From: Pseudomonadota bacterium
Lineage (GTDB): Bacteria > Pseudomonadota > Alphaproteobacteria > Micavibrionales > Micavibrionaceae
Direction: 5' to 3'
Assembly (NCBI GenBank): GCA_016198545.1
Contig: JACQIJ010000183.1
Coordinates: 1 to 24,364 of the forward strand
Length of the DNA stretch: 24,364 bases
The notes under the pieces are model-generated. The model saw only the letters and a program-made list of their open reading frames with translations. It was not told the origin of the DNA and ran no database searches. Below, one piece after another: positions 12,558 to 20,721 of the stretch (positions are counted from its first letter, which is position 1; each line of letters begins with the position of its first letter). The position numbers were made by a program, and so were the translations under genes.

Positions 12558-15500
12558 CTACTCCCCGCCCCGCAGGTCGATGAATAGCCTGTGGCCTTGG
12601 CCGTTCTGCGGCGGCAGAACGCCGTTCAGCCCCAGCGCAATATTGCCGCGGCCGCGGATGATGAGACGCGTTCCGCCTTCGGGCAGGCCTTGCGCCTCGA
12701 AACTTTCAATCAGCGGCGTCGCGTTGCCGCGCCAGTTGCGGATGGCATCCCAGGCGATGCCGGGCAACTCGATAACGACGGTCTTCCCTCCGTCCGCGGA
12801 GGCGGCGCGGTAAACGATGGGACCGGAGAGATCCAGGACAAGTCGTATCTTGTCCGGATGCTCTCCGATCCGCACTCGCTTAACGAAGGCAGAAAGATTG
12901 CCTTCAGTTGGAAGTGGAGCAGGCTGTAGCGTCCCATTGCTACGCTCATGGTGAGTATGGGCTACTTCACCACTCTCCGTCTCCGCTGCGTCCACGGTCA
13001 AAGGTTCATCACCTTCTTCCGCGTCCACAGCAGCTTCCACTTCCTCAGCCTGCTCCAGCAGTTGAAGATCTATTCCGCTTGTGAATAGATCATCGGAAGT
13101 GACCGTTACGGTCTCCGGCGGGACGTTAACTTCATATGAGGGGTCGGCTCTGACCGTGTACGTGCCTTGCGGCACGAACTCGAACGTGTAGAAGCCGTCA
13201 TAGGCGGATTCCGTCGTTTGCAGAACCTCGCCAGCCTCATTAACCAGTTGAAGGGTCATGCCCGGAATGGGCGACCCGTTTTCCCTCGCCACCGTGCCGT
13301 CAATGGCGCCGGTTTCGACGATGGGGAAATCAAACATGGGCATGCTGCCCATGCGGGGCACAGTGCTGTAGCCCTCGATAGCGGGAACATGATAGGGATC
13401 GGTCAGGAACGAACGGTTGGCCTCGACATTGACGATATCCTTGGCGCCGGAGTTAAAGACGGTTACAACGCCATCGGCGTCCGTCTGGTCGCCGGTTCCG
13501 CGCTGTGCAATGGAAATACCGGCATCCTGAATTGGCTCATCGCCTTCGCTGAATTTTTTATCGCCATCATGATCCAGGAAGACGCGCCCCTGCACCGGCG
13601 TTGCGCGCGAAAGCTTCTGGCTATCGATAATGTAGCGTCCATCCTTGCCGTAGGGGCCGAGTGAACTGCTCGCGCGCAAAGTGAATTCAAAGCCTTGATC
13701 GCGCGCCCATCGCACGTCGAAACTGCTTAAGACCTTGCCGAAATCGTATCCCAGCTGAAGCCCGCCGCCGTAATCCGATGTCAGAAAACTGTGCTGCGCA
13801 TTGACTGCAGCGGAAAAGCCATCCTTGTCCGTATAGCGGACATCGGCATTGGCGGAACTCAACTCGTAATCAGGATATATGTTGTAATCAAGCTGGGACC
13901 GGAACTGCCATTGCTTCATGCGCACCGTAGCGCTTATTTTTCCCGTACTGCTGGCATGCACATAGTCGTTAAAATTTGAATCCGTCTGATGCGTAAATCT
14001 CAGGCCGCCGAAACTGACAGACTGGCTGGTATCGACCTTTGTGAACGGAAGGCTGTTTTTGTTTTCCGTCTGCTTGACGTTGACCTGCAAACCCATGCTC
14101 TTCTTGAAGGGCAAGGGAACATTGGTATTGGCGCGCAACTCGCCTTCAAATGTCTTTGCGCTGGCGCGCGCTCCCGCATCGGGGCTTTCGAAATTGCGGA
14201 AGAACGCGCTCTGCATGTTGAGGCGGACGCCCATTATCTGCGTGGCGTACCGCAAATCAAGCGCGTGGCCGCCGCTGATCTCTTTATAAACCTCAGCCTG
14301 CGCAAGGTCCTTCCCAATCGAGGCCATGACGCCGGCCGTGGCATACTTTTTTTCGCCCTGATCCGTCGGCAGCCTTGATATGCTTCCAAATGCCGTCAGG
14401 GACCGGGTTATGCCGTGCGCGACATACGCGTTGCTGGCAATCCCTTCGGTCTTATTATTGCTATCAGGCCTTTCAAGACGCACGAATTCCCGCCCGTTAT
14501 CAACGAAACCGACCGTATAGTCGGTTTCTCCCGGCTTGCTCATGCCGCCGCTTATCTGGTAGTTCTCGATTTTCTCCTGAACCTGACCCTGCGGTCCGTA
14601 GAGAACCAGCCGTATCTGGTTGTTGCCCAACAGCAACGGCACGCCCTCGAACCGGTACTCGCCTCTTTCATCGACAACGCCGAATTCCAGCAGCAGGTCG
14701 TTCCGGTAAAGCTCGATTTCCCACCCCGGCAGCCCGTTTCCTTCTATCGTAATCCGGTCGAATTCATTGTCGCTGTGCGGCGGATAGCTGCTGACGGAAA
14801 TACCGCGCCCATTGCTGCTATTCGTGACGAGATCGCGCTGGTCGATGCGGGTGTCGCCGCCTTCAGCCCTCTTGATCCCCAGACCCAGCGTTTCATCGCC
14901 ATACGCCTCGCGGCTCAGCGTCAGGCGAATGCTTTTGGGTCTTTGATAATGTCCGTCCTCATAAGACAGACCGGCGGCATATTCCGCCGTCGCCCACGCC
15001 AGATCCTGTACGCCAGCTACATTCAGACGACTAGTGAAAATCTTGTCTTTATCCTGCCATTTGTTTTCCGTTTCTACATCTACGGCGGGCTTGCCGAGCG
15101 CCTTATAGGGATTGGGAACAAAGGGCAGATTTTTCTTCTCTTTTTGCGCATAAGACAGGCGGGCCAGCGCGATTTCCCGTTTTTCCTCGCGCTCCAGCTT
15201 CAATTCGAACGGCAGTTTTTCTTCTGTTTCAAGCAAAAGAACCAGGCCGCCGAGATTAACGGTAAGCTTGACCGGCCAGATTTCATTGAGAATGTCGTCC
15301 CTGACGAAGAGTTCCGCATACCCCGACCCGAACGGATCGCGCAAAACGGCTTCGGGCGGCAGAGGCTTCTTTTCGTTTTTCAGGCCGTATTCGCCGCGCT
15401 CGGAATCAATAAAAAAGGAGTTTTTCTCCTCTATGAAATAGCCGTGGACGAGACCGCGCTCCAGCTCGGCCTCGACATAAAAATCCAGCATCTCCGCCAA

Positions 15501-15728
15501 CTCGACAAGCGGCAGATAATTCTGGCCATTTTGCTGCAGCGCTAAAACGCCGTTGGAAAGCGTATAGGGCGGGTAGCTTACAGCCAATATAAGGTCTTCG
15601 GCATCGTGCTCATCTTGTGCACGAACCGGCAATGTGACGGCAAACGCTGAAAACGCAAGGACGCAGACAATAAAAAGCGCCCTCGGCAGCGCATGCCGAG
15701 CATATGCTCGTAACCGATAAATACTCAT
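12558..15728 (-). CDS. Large exported envelope protein: usher-like region, SdrD/CnaB-like domains and C-terminal AMIN domain
   Basis: This 1056-residue protein has a signal peptide (basic start, hydrophobic core, probable cleavage after VRA at 37). Residues 40-180 form an N-terminal periplasmic-looking region. Around 325-395, PGWEIELYRND..EFGVVDERGEYRF and LVLYGPQGQ resemble the strand-rich region of alternate fimbrial ushers. About 400-715 is rich in alternating aromatic strands, as in an outer-membrane barrel. FLDHDGDKKFSEGDEP near 740 matches SdrD-type calcium-binding repeats, and AIDGTV..GFYTFEFVPQGTYTV near 815-885 is a CnaB/carboxypeptidase regulatory fold. The last 110 residues form an AMIN-like domain. 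No chaperone or fimbrial subunit gene is adjacent. Function is unknown; outer-membrane anchoring or secretion is inferred. The ribosome-binding site is weak. Confidence 0.72.
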   Translation of the reverse strand: MSIYRLRAYARHALPRALFIVCVLAFSAFAVTLPVRAQDEHDAEDLILAVSYPPYTLSNGVLALQQNGQNYLPLVELAEMLDFYVEAELERGLVHGYFIEEKNSFFIDSERGEYGLKNEKKPLPPEAVLRDPFGSGYAELFVRDDILNEIWPVKLTVNLGGLVLLLETEEKLPFELKLEREEKREIALARLSYAQKEKKNLPFVPNPYKALGKPAVDVETENKWQDKDKIFTSRLNVAGVQDLAWATAEYAAGLSYEDGHYQRPKSIRLTLSREAYGDETLGLGIKRAEGGDTRIDQRDLVTNSSNGRGISVSSYPPHSDNEFDRITIEGNGLPGWEIELYRNDLLLEFGVVDERGEYRFEGVPLLLGNNQIRLVLYGPQGQVQEKIENYQISGGMSKPGETDYTVGFVDNGREFVRLERPDSNNKTEGIASNAYVAHGITRSLTAFGSISRLPTDQGEKKYATAGVMASIGKDLAQAEVYKEISGGHALDLRYATQIMGVRLNMQSAFFRNFESPDAGARASAKTFEGELRANTNVPLPFKKSMGLQVNVKQTENKNSLPFTKVDTSQSVSFGGLRFTHQTDSNFNDYVHASSTGKISATVRMKQWQFRSQLDYNIYPDYELSSANADVRYTDKDGFSAAVNAQHSFLTSDYGGGLQLGYDFGKVLSSFDVRWARDQGFEFTLRASSSLGPYGKDGRYIIDSQKLSRATPVQGRVFLDHDGDKKFSEGDEPIQDAGISIAQRGTGDQTDADGVVTVFNSGAKDIVNVEANRSFLTDPYHVPAIEGYSTVPRMGSMPMFDFPIVETGAIDGTVARENGSPIPGMTLQLVNEAGEVLQTTESAYDGFYTFEFVPQGTYTVRADPSYEVNVPPETVTVTSDDLFTSGIDLQLLEQAEEVEAAVDAEEGDEPLTVDAAETESGEVAHTHHERSNGTLQPAPLPTEGNLSAFVKRVRIGEHPDKIRLVLDLSGPIVYRAASADGGKTVVIELPGIAWDAIRNWRGNATPLIESFEAQGLPEGGTRLIIRGRGNIALGLNGVLPPQNGQGHRLFIDLRGGE

Positions 15729-15770
15729 GAACCAGAGTTAGAGAAGTGGTAATAGAAGTAGCCCAACTGG

Positions 15771-15800
15771 ATTCTATCATGGAGAACACAGTGGTGTGAA
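15771..15800 (-). promoter_or_regulatory. Candidate sigma-70-type promoter of the usher/AMIN gene
   Basis: On the minus strand TTCACA (15800-15795) and TAGAAT (15776-15771) are separated by 18 bases. Each differs from the consensus at one position. The start point would be near 15764, giving a leader of about 36 bases before the ATG at 15728. It lies in the divergent gap shared with the OmpA-family gene. Confidence 0.4.
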
Positions 15801-15902
15801 TATATTTGTTAATAAGCCTGTGGATAAAATGTGATTCTTTTCGGGGGATAGCCGTTTCAGACGATATTGCCTTTTCCGCCATGCCGGTTACGATTTTCCT
15901 CA

Positions 15903-16808
15903 ATGCCGTTAATACTGCGCCTTTTGATTTTGTTTCTTGTTTTCCTGTCCGGCGGCTGCAAGCCGATGGCGGACTTTTCCGATATCAATCTTTTTCAACA
16001 ACAGCGAACGGCAAGCCTTGAGGAACTTCTGGCGCGCGGCTACGGGCTTCTTGCGCAGTATGAGGGCTATAACGCGCAAAACCCCGTTACTGCGGCAAAG
16101 TTCGATGAAAAGGCAAAGGCGGCGGAAAAAGGCGCTCTGCCGACGCCGGACTCTCCTTCCATATCTCGCCTGCCGCAAAAAGATTTCACGGAGATAGCCG
16201 AGGCTCATGGAATGCTGAAAAATGCGCTTTCGGCGCGGCGCGGTGCCTCAAGCAACCTGAAACTGGCGGAAGCGCAGATAAATTACGATTGCTGGCTGGC
16301 GCGCGCGGAAAGCGATTCGCAGATAGGCGGAATCCGGACGGAATCGTGGTGCCGGGAACGCTATTACGCCGCTATCGAAGGACTGCAAAGCAGCGGCCCG
16401 AAACATTTTACCGTCTATTTCTCCAACGCTTCCGCCGTCCCGGACAGCAGCAATATGGCCCTCATACGTCAGGCTGCGGCATCGTTCGCGGAACATGAAA
16501 ACTGGCGCATCAGGCTGACAGGGCATACAGATCCGACAGGATCGAAAAATGAAAATATCATGCTTTCCATGCGGCGCGCGCTGGCCGTGCGCAATATCCT
16601 CGCGCAAAACGGCGTGGAACTCGACCACATCACCATAGCCGCCGCCGGCGACACAAAATCGCGCAAAGAGGATGAAAGCGCGACCGAGAGTTACCGGCGC
16701 GTCGATATCGCCATCATCCCTGCCTACATGGACAGGGGAGAAAAGGGAGAGCCTGATATTACGAAGATACTGCCGAACTATTTCGGCTCAGAAGCGCAAG
16801 GCTGGTGA
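15903..16808 (+). CDS. OmpA-family peptidoglycan-binding protein, probable lipoprotein
   Basis: This 301-residue protein, read from ATG 15903, has a short hydrophobic signal ending in FLSGGC. Cys19 would be the lipid-modified residue, although the lipobox is not canonical (Ser at -3). An in-frame ATG at 15867 gives a longer, more basic signal and cannot be excluded. The middle part is helical. The C-terminal OmpA domain runs from FTVYFSNASAVPD through LTGHTDPTGS (Asp210, diaminopimelate contact) to ESYRRVDIAI, whose Arg completes the peptidoglycan-binding pair. It is divergent to the usher/AMIN gene, so the two envelope proteins may work together. Its last 50 bases overlap a convergent methyltransferase gene. 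Confidence 0.85.
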   Translation: MPLILRLLILFLVFLSGGCKPMADFSDINLFQQQRTASLEELLARGYGLLAQYEGYNAQNPVTAAKFDEKAKAAEKGALPTPDSPSISRLPQKDFTEIAEAHGMLKNALSARRGASSNLKLAEAQINYDCWLARAESDSQIGGIRTESWCRERYYAAIEGLQSSGPKHFTVYFSNASAVPDSSNMALIRQAAASFAEHENWRIRLTGHTDPTGSKNENIMLSMRRALAVRNILAQNGVELDHITIAAAGDTKSRKEDESATESYRRVDIAIIPAYMDRGEKGEPDITKILPNYFGSEAQGW

Positions 16809-17607
16809 CATTCACGCCCTGTTTCGTCTCCCACGGAAGATTGCCCAGCGGACGGGCGGATATAGCGGGATTTTCCCGCGCAATTCGCGACAGGGCGCGG
16901 AACGGACCGCGGATGATATTGTCATCAGGAAATAAAGCCCTGCCCTCGGGATAGAAATCGTGCAGTAAGATTACGCCGCCGGGGTTAAGAATTTTCAGGG
17001 CGGCCGCGACCTCCCGGTAGACGGTGCGCGCGCCGTGATCCCCATCCAGAAAAATGAAATCGAATCCTTTATCCGTGCCATTCATGAAATCGAGGGACGG
17101 GAACGCCATAAACTCAATAAACTCGCCGCATTCAAGTTTCTCCGCAAAGCCGCGCGGCGGCATTTCCATTTCCGCTTTCTTCCACGGCCCCTCCGGCGCA
17201 TTGACATCCAGAATATCGACCGTCGTAACGCGCCCCTGCTTTCCGGACGCCTTTAAAGCGCGCGCGATATACAGGGTCGAGGCGCCGATATGCGTTCCCA
17301 CTTCCAGAACCGTTTGCGGATTCAAGGCGCGGACAAGATAATACAATGCCCGTCTATCTCCGGGATTGACCCCTCCGGATCGGCCGCCATCGCCGAATAT
17401 ATCCTTTATAGCCTCGTGATCGGCCTGCCAGCCCTTTTCAAAAGCGCCGCCGCCGAATATAAAATCCGTATCCAGAACGCCGGCAGGCAAAAGATGCGCA
17501 TGATCAAACCGCTTCCTGCCTGCCGCGCACAAACGCGCGGCATCGCGCATATCCAGCGCGGCTGAAATCACAGGGGCGGGCACAACAGCTTTTATAAGCC
17601 TCTTCAT
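16759..17607 (-). CDS. Class I SAM-dependent methyltransferase (Methyltransf_24 type)
   Basis: This 282-residue protein has a Rossmann methyltransferase core: TVLEVGTHIGASTLYIARAL near 99-118 (motif I), VTTVDI, FDFIFLDGDHG about 182-192 and ILNPGGVILLHDFYPEG. This order, with the LDGDH and HDF motifs, matches the Methyltransf_24 group often linked to glycan or natural-product modification. It lies 58 bases downstream of three pilin-like genes on the same strand, so it may be cotranscribed and might modify pilin or glycan, which is conjecture. The in-frame codon two before the ATG is a stop, fixing the earliest start. A strong GGAGG at 17632-17636 sits instead before an out-of-frame ATG. Confidence 0.82.
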   Translation of the reverse strand: MKRLIKAVVPAPVISAALDMRDAARLCAAGRKRFDHAHLLPAGVLDTDFIFGGGAFEKGWQADHEAIKDIFGDGGRSGGVNPGDRRALYYLVRALNPQTVLEVGTHIGASTLYIARALKASGKQGRVTTVDILDVNAPEGPWKKAEMEMPPRGFAEKLECGEFIEFMAFPSLDFMNGTDKGFDFIFLDGDHGARTVYREVAAALKILNPGGVILLHDFYPEGRALFPDDNIIRGPFRALSRIARENPAISARPLGNLPWETKQGVNVTSLALLSRNSSAVSS

Positions 17608-17665
17608 TCTCTATGAAGTAGCACATAACCGCCTCCTGGAAAAGAAGGCTTTATTATAAAAAACG

Positions 17666-18619
17666 TCAGGGGTGTTCGCACGAACCGCCGCCGGCGGCGG
17701 CCAATATCTGGTCCTGCGTGAAGACGGTAATGATATCGTCGTAATAATTCGCCCCGCTGGCGCGGCGGATTTCGCGCTCAAGCGCAACCAGCCTGTCTAT
17801 GGTGCGGGTCTGATCCTCGCTGTTTCCAAATCCCGGGATGGCCGTATTCTGGCCGGCCGTATTGTTTTCCAGGTACGCCCCGTACCCGTTCGGCCCGTGG
17901 CTTATGAGGGCGACGGCAAATGCCGTTACGTTTATGCCCCTGTAATAATTCGGATCAGGCGGTCCGGGAAGATTATAAGGCTGATCGATAAAATTGGCCG
18001 CCGTATCGTCCCGCGCGACGCCCATAAGGTTTGCTCCCTGTGATTGGGCGATTACGTCAGTCGTGCTGTCCGTATTGTTTCCGCCTACGATCCGAAGCCC
18101 CCCGCAAAACTGAGCCTTCGGCAAAAACCCAGCCCTGTCGTTATCGATATAATGGGCAAGGCGCGCATGCGTTATATCGCCTGCGGCGCCAAGAACCGTA
18201 TTCTGCCGCGTGAAGGCCGGGCTTACGACATAGGTGAAAAAGTGGCCGTAGTTATCCTTCGCATACTGCTCCGGAAGGCCCAGCGTACGATAAGGCACAA
18301 GCCCGTGGGAGTTTGCGGCAGTTGCGCATGTAGCCCGTTCCGACCCAAACGGAACGTTATTGGGCTTTATCGGATCCGCGGGACAGGGCAGACGCCAGCG
18401 GGTTTGCGCATAGGTGGAAAGAGCGTCGGCGATGATTTCAATTTTGTTGTCCGTCTCAATGAAACTTTCGCGCTCGGCAAAATGTTTCTGGAATTGCAGA
18501 AAACCAACCGTGATAATCCCGATTATCAGAATCGCCAATGCGGCATCGAGCAGAAGATATCCGCCTTCCGCCCTGCGCCTGTTCTCCATATATTCTACTG
18601 GTTCCACGGTCTTGCGCAT
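17666..18619 (-). CDS. Large type IV pilin-like (pseudopilin) protein, third of three tandem paralogues
   Basis: This 317-residue protein has a 20-residue leader ending in AEGG, then YLLLDAALAILIIGIITVGF, a class III prepilin signal. The usual Glu at mature position 5 is Asp. The body shares blocks with its two neighbours: IADALSTYAQ..RLPCPADP, GLVPYRTLGLPEQYAKDNYGHFFTY, KAQFCGG, ALISHGPNGYGAY and a final DDII..TQDQ and GSC. The ATG at 18619 is chosen because GGGAGAAA (18631-18624) lies seven bases upstream, despite a 25-base overlap with the preceding gene; ATG 18589 is an alternative with a weaker site. It should be processed by a prepilin peptidase, none of which is in the window. The role within a pilus or type II-like machine is unknown. 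Confidence 0.82.
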   Translation of the reverse strand: MRKTVEPVEYMENRRRAEGGYLLLDAALAILIIGIITVGFLQFQKHFAERESFIETDNKIEIIADALSTYAQTRWRLPCPADPIKPNNVPFGSERATCATAANSHGLVPYRTLGLPEQYAKDNYGHFFTYVVSPAFTRQNTVLGAAGDITHARLAHYIDNDRAGFLPKAQFCGGLRIVGGNNTDSTTDVIAQSQGANLMGVARDDTAANFIDQPYNLPGPPDPNYYRGINVTAFAVALISHGPNGYGAYLENNTAGQNTAIPGFGNSEDQTRTIDRLVALEREIRRASGANYYDDIITVFTQDQILAAAGGGSCEHP

Positions 18620-19608
18620 GATGTTTCTCCCAGTCTGCTCATGACCTGCGCCTGCGACTGCCAGAAGACGATGTCATCCAGATCGCGCCTGTATAAATCC
18701 GGACCGCCGCCGCTGGCCGACGGCGCAACGGGCGAAAGACGGTCGGTTATAAAAAACCTGTTGTCTCCATCGCCATTTTCCGCCTCTTCCGCATTCCAGG
18801 CGCCCGGCCCCGGCACGCGTCCTGCGCCGATCCCGTTAAAAGCGCCAAAGCCGTTCTGCCCGTGACTGACAAGAACATAGGCCGGGAAAAGCGGCATGAA
18901 GCGGTTCTGAAGCTGGGCCACCGTCGTAAATCCGGCGGTCGGATTGCGGTAATCGGCGTTGTCCCCGCCCTCGCCCCCGGCCTGGCGCGAAGGCATAACG
19001 ATGATATTATGCGGGCCGGTCAAAAGAATATCTGTATCCCGGTCGGTTTGGTTAGGGACCCGCGTGCCGCAGCAAAATGCGGCCTTTGCGGGGTTGATAT
19101 GATCCGCGCCATCGTGCCAGACAGGCTGCGTCAGGCACCACACGCCGGTCTCAGTCGTTGGAATACCCGGATCGAGCGGCGTATTCGTGACAACGGGCGA
19201 AACGCGGTAGGTGAAGAAATTCCCCCATTCATCGCGGATATATTCCACCGGTATGCCCAGCGTAAAATACGGCACGATGCCTTCGCGCTGCGCGGCATTG
19301 AGGATCGCGATGCAATCGCCGTAGTTCGTCCCTGCCGCGCCGCTGCCCCATTCCGCGCCGAACGGCTCCGGCCCGGCTCCCGCCGGGTTCGCGGGGCAGG
19401 GAACGCGCATATTATGCTGCGCATAGATGGAGATGGCATCGGCAATCACTTCCATGCGCTTGAGCGTCGAAAGTTCCGACTTCTTCGCCAACATGGCGGC
19501 AATCGTCAAAAACGCCGCCGACATCAGAAAACCGATGATCGCCACAACCACCGCCATTTCGACGAGCGTGAATCCGTCCTGATGTTTGTCTGCCTTACGG
19601 AACCGCAC
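18595..19608 (-). CDS. Large type IV pilin-like (pseudopilin) protein, second of three tandem paralogues
   Basis: This 337-residue protein starts at a GTG (19608) with AGGAAGGGA about six bases upstream. The prepilin signal is HQDG followed by FTLVEMAVVVAIIGFLM, with the canonical Glu at mature position 5. Shared blocks are IADAISIYAQHNMRVPCPANP, GPEPFGAEWGSGAAGTN, IVPYFTLGIP..YIRDEWGNFFTYRVSP, KAAFCCG, YVLVSHGQNGFGAFN and the C-terminal DIVFWQSQ and ETSC. It overlaps the first paralogue by 14 bases and the third by 25, so the three are translationally coupled. Cysteine positions in PCPA, FCCG and the terminal SC are conserved, suggesting disulfides in the exported domain. It is much longer than ordinary minor pseudopilins. 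Confidence 0.85.
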   Translation of the reverse strand: MRFRKADKHQDGFTLVEMAVVVAIIGFLMSAAFLTIAAMLAKKSELSTLKRMEVIADAISIYAQHNMRVPCPANPAGAGPEPFGAEWGSGAAGTNYGDCIAILNAAQREGIVPYFTLGIPVEYIRDEWGNFFTYRVSPVVTNTPLDPGIPTTETGVWCLTQPVWHDGADHINPAKAAFCCGTRVPNQTDRDTDILLTGPHNIIVMPSRQAGGEGGDNADYRNPTAGFTTVAQLQNRFMPLFPAYVLVSHGQNGFGAFNGIGAGRVPGPGAWNAEEAENGDGDNRFFITDRLSPVAPSASGGGPDLYRRDLDDIVFWQSQAQVMSRLGETSCARPWNQ

Positions 19609-20626
19609 AGCTGTCCCTTCCTATGCGCGCCAGCAGCATGTCCTGCGTTGAAAAGCGCACCATATCGTTGAAATTGGTCGGCAGGCCGGGCCTGTCCACT
19701 AGCAGCAGATCCCACGCCTGCCGCTGCGTCGCATTGCCGTTCAGGCGTTCATACGTGCCGCCCATATCCGGTATCCCGTCGGCGTTCGTGTCGCCGCGGC
19801 GCGTTCCGTTGCGGTTGAATGCGCCCGTACCGTCTGACCCGTGACTGATGATCGCATAGGCGATGGCAGTGATGTTCGTCGTATCCAATACATTCGTCGC
19901 ATAGAAATTCGCATCATGGTAAGGATCGGCCGATCCGAACGCTATGGCATCGCCCGCATCATCCGGATCGGCAAGAGCATCCACCGCGCCGACCCCGGTC
20001 TCATACCACCCGTTGGCAACCGGCGCGCTTGTATTCCGGCTCAACGGCCAGATGCCCTGGTTCGGGCAGGGGCTAGCCGTGTTCTGGCATATCGTCACAT
20101 CGTCCGCCGTATCGCGGCCCGTGCAGCAAAAGCGCGCTTTCTGCGCAGCCACGTTGCGCCCCGCCTCTATCCATTCCGTCGTTCGGCATTTGGCGTGAAC
20201 CGGCGTTGCATTGTCTTCCGGATCGTAGGTGAAAGCCCTGCTGACCTTATAGGTTATATAGTTGCCCCACCCGTCCCTCGCCTCTTCCTCCGTCAGTCCG
20301 AGCGTCAAAAAAGGCACAACCCCATCAACGAGGTTTCCGACGCAAGCGCCTATGTTTGTTCCAGCCGCGCCGCTGCCGCGTTCAGCCCCGAACGGCTCCG
20401 GCCCGCCCCCCGCCGGATCGGCCGGACACGGGATACGGTAATTACGGGCCGCATAGGCCGCCGTGGCGTCCATGATTGCCTCAAGACGCTGTTCGCTCGT
20501 CCCGCGGCGGGCCTGTTTCCCATAGGCCTCGAACGCTGTCACCCCTATCAGAAGCAACGCTCCCGCCACCAGCATGACGATGGCGATCTCCAATGTTGTA
20601 AAACCCTTGTTTTTATGTCCACGCAT
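19595..20626 (-). CDS. Large type IV pilin-like (pseudopilin) protein, first of three tandem paralogues
   Basis: This 343-residue protein read from ATG 20626 has a short leader, MRGHKNKG, then FTTLEIAIVMLVAGALLLIG, with Glu at mature position 5. The exported part carries the shared blocks IMDATAAYAARNYRIPCPADP, GPEPFGAERGSGAAGTN, VVPFLTLGLTEEEARDGWGNYITYKV, KARFCCTG, AYAIISHGSDGTGAFN and a final NDMVRFSTQD and DSC. A TTG three codons upstream (20635) is an alternative start, closer to a GGGGGGG run that is about 12 bases from the ATG. It begins 95 bases after the PodJ-like gene stop and could be in the same operon. Confidence 0.84.
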   Translation of the reverse strand: MRGHKNKGFTTLEIAIVMLVAGALLLIGVTAFEAYGKQARRGTSEQRLEAIMDATAAYAARNYRIPCPADPAGGGPEPFGAERGSGAAGTNIGACVGNLVDGVVPFLTLGLTEEEARDGWGNYITYKVSRAFTYDPEDNATPVHAKCRTTEWIEAGRNVAAQKARFCCTGRDTADDVTICQNTASPCPNQGIWPLSRNTSAPVANGWYETGVGAVDALADPDDAGDAIAFGSADPYHDANFYATNVLDTTNITAIAYAIISHGSDGTGAFNRNGTRRGDTNADGIPDMGGTYERLNGNATQRQAWDLLLVDRPGLPTNFNDMVRFSTQDMLLARIGRDSCAVP

Positions 20627-20721
20627 CAAAGACAATGCCCCCCCGAATATGGAGATTATGCCCTATCCTCCATTGTAGCACAGGCTCGCGGCTCCGGAAA
20701 ACCAATGCAAACTGGACAGAA

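Noticed and set aside
14415..15545. Long open frame (376 codons) on the plus strand.
   Set aside because: It lies fully antisense to the usher/AMIN gene, has no family motifs or ribosome-binding site, and its composition mirrors the real gene.
15819..15827. A perfect DnaA-box sequence (TTATCCACA on the minus strand) between the usher and OmpA genes.
   Set aside because: It is a single box without a cluster, AT-rich unwinding element or dnaA/parAB neighbours, so an origin is not supported.
19330..20410. Similar GC-rich stretches near 19341-19385 and 20361-20410 that look like a direct repeat.
   Set aside because: They encode the same conserved GPEPFGAE-GSGAAGTN block in two paralogues, so they are explained by gene duplication and not by a mobile element.
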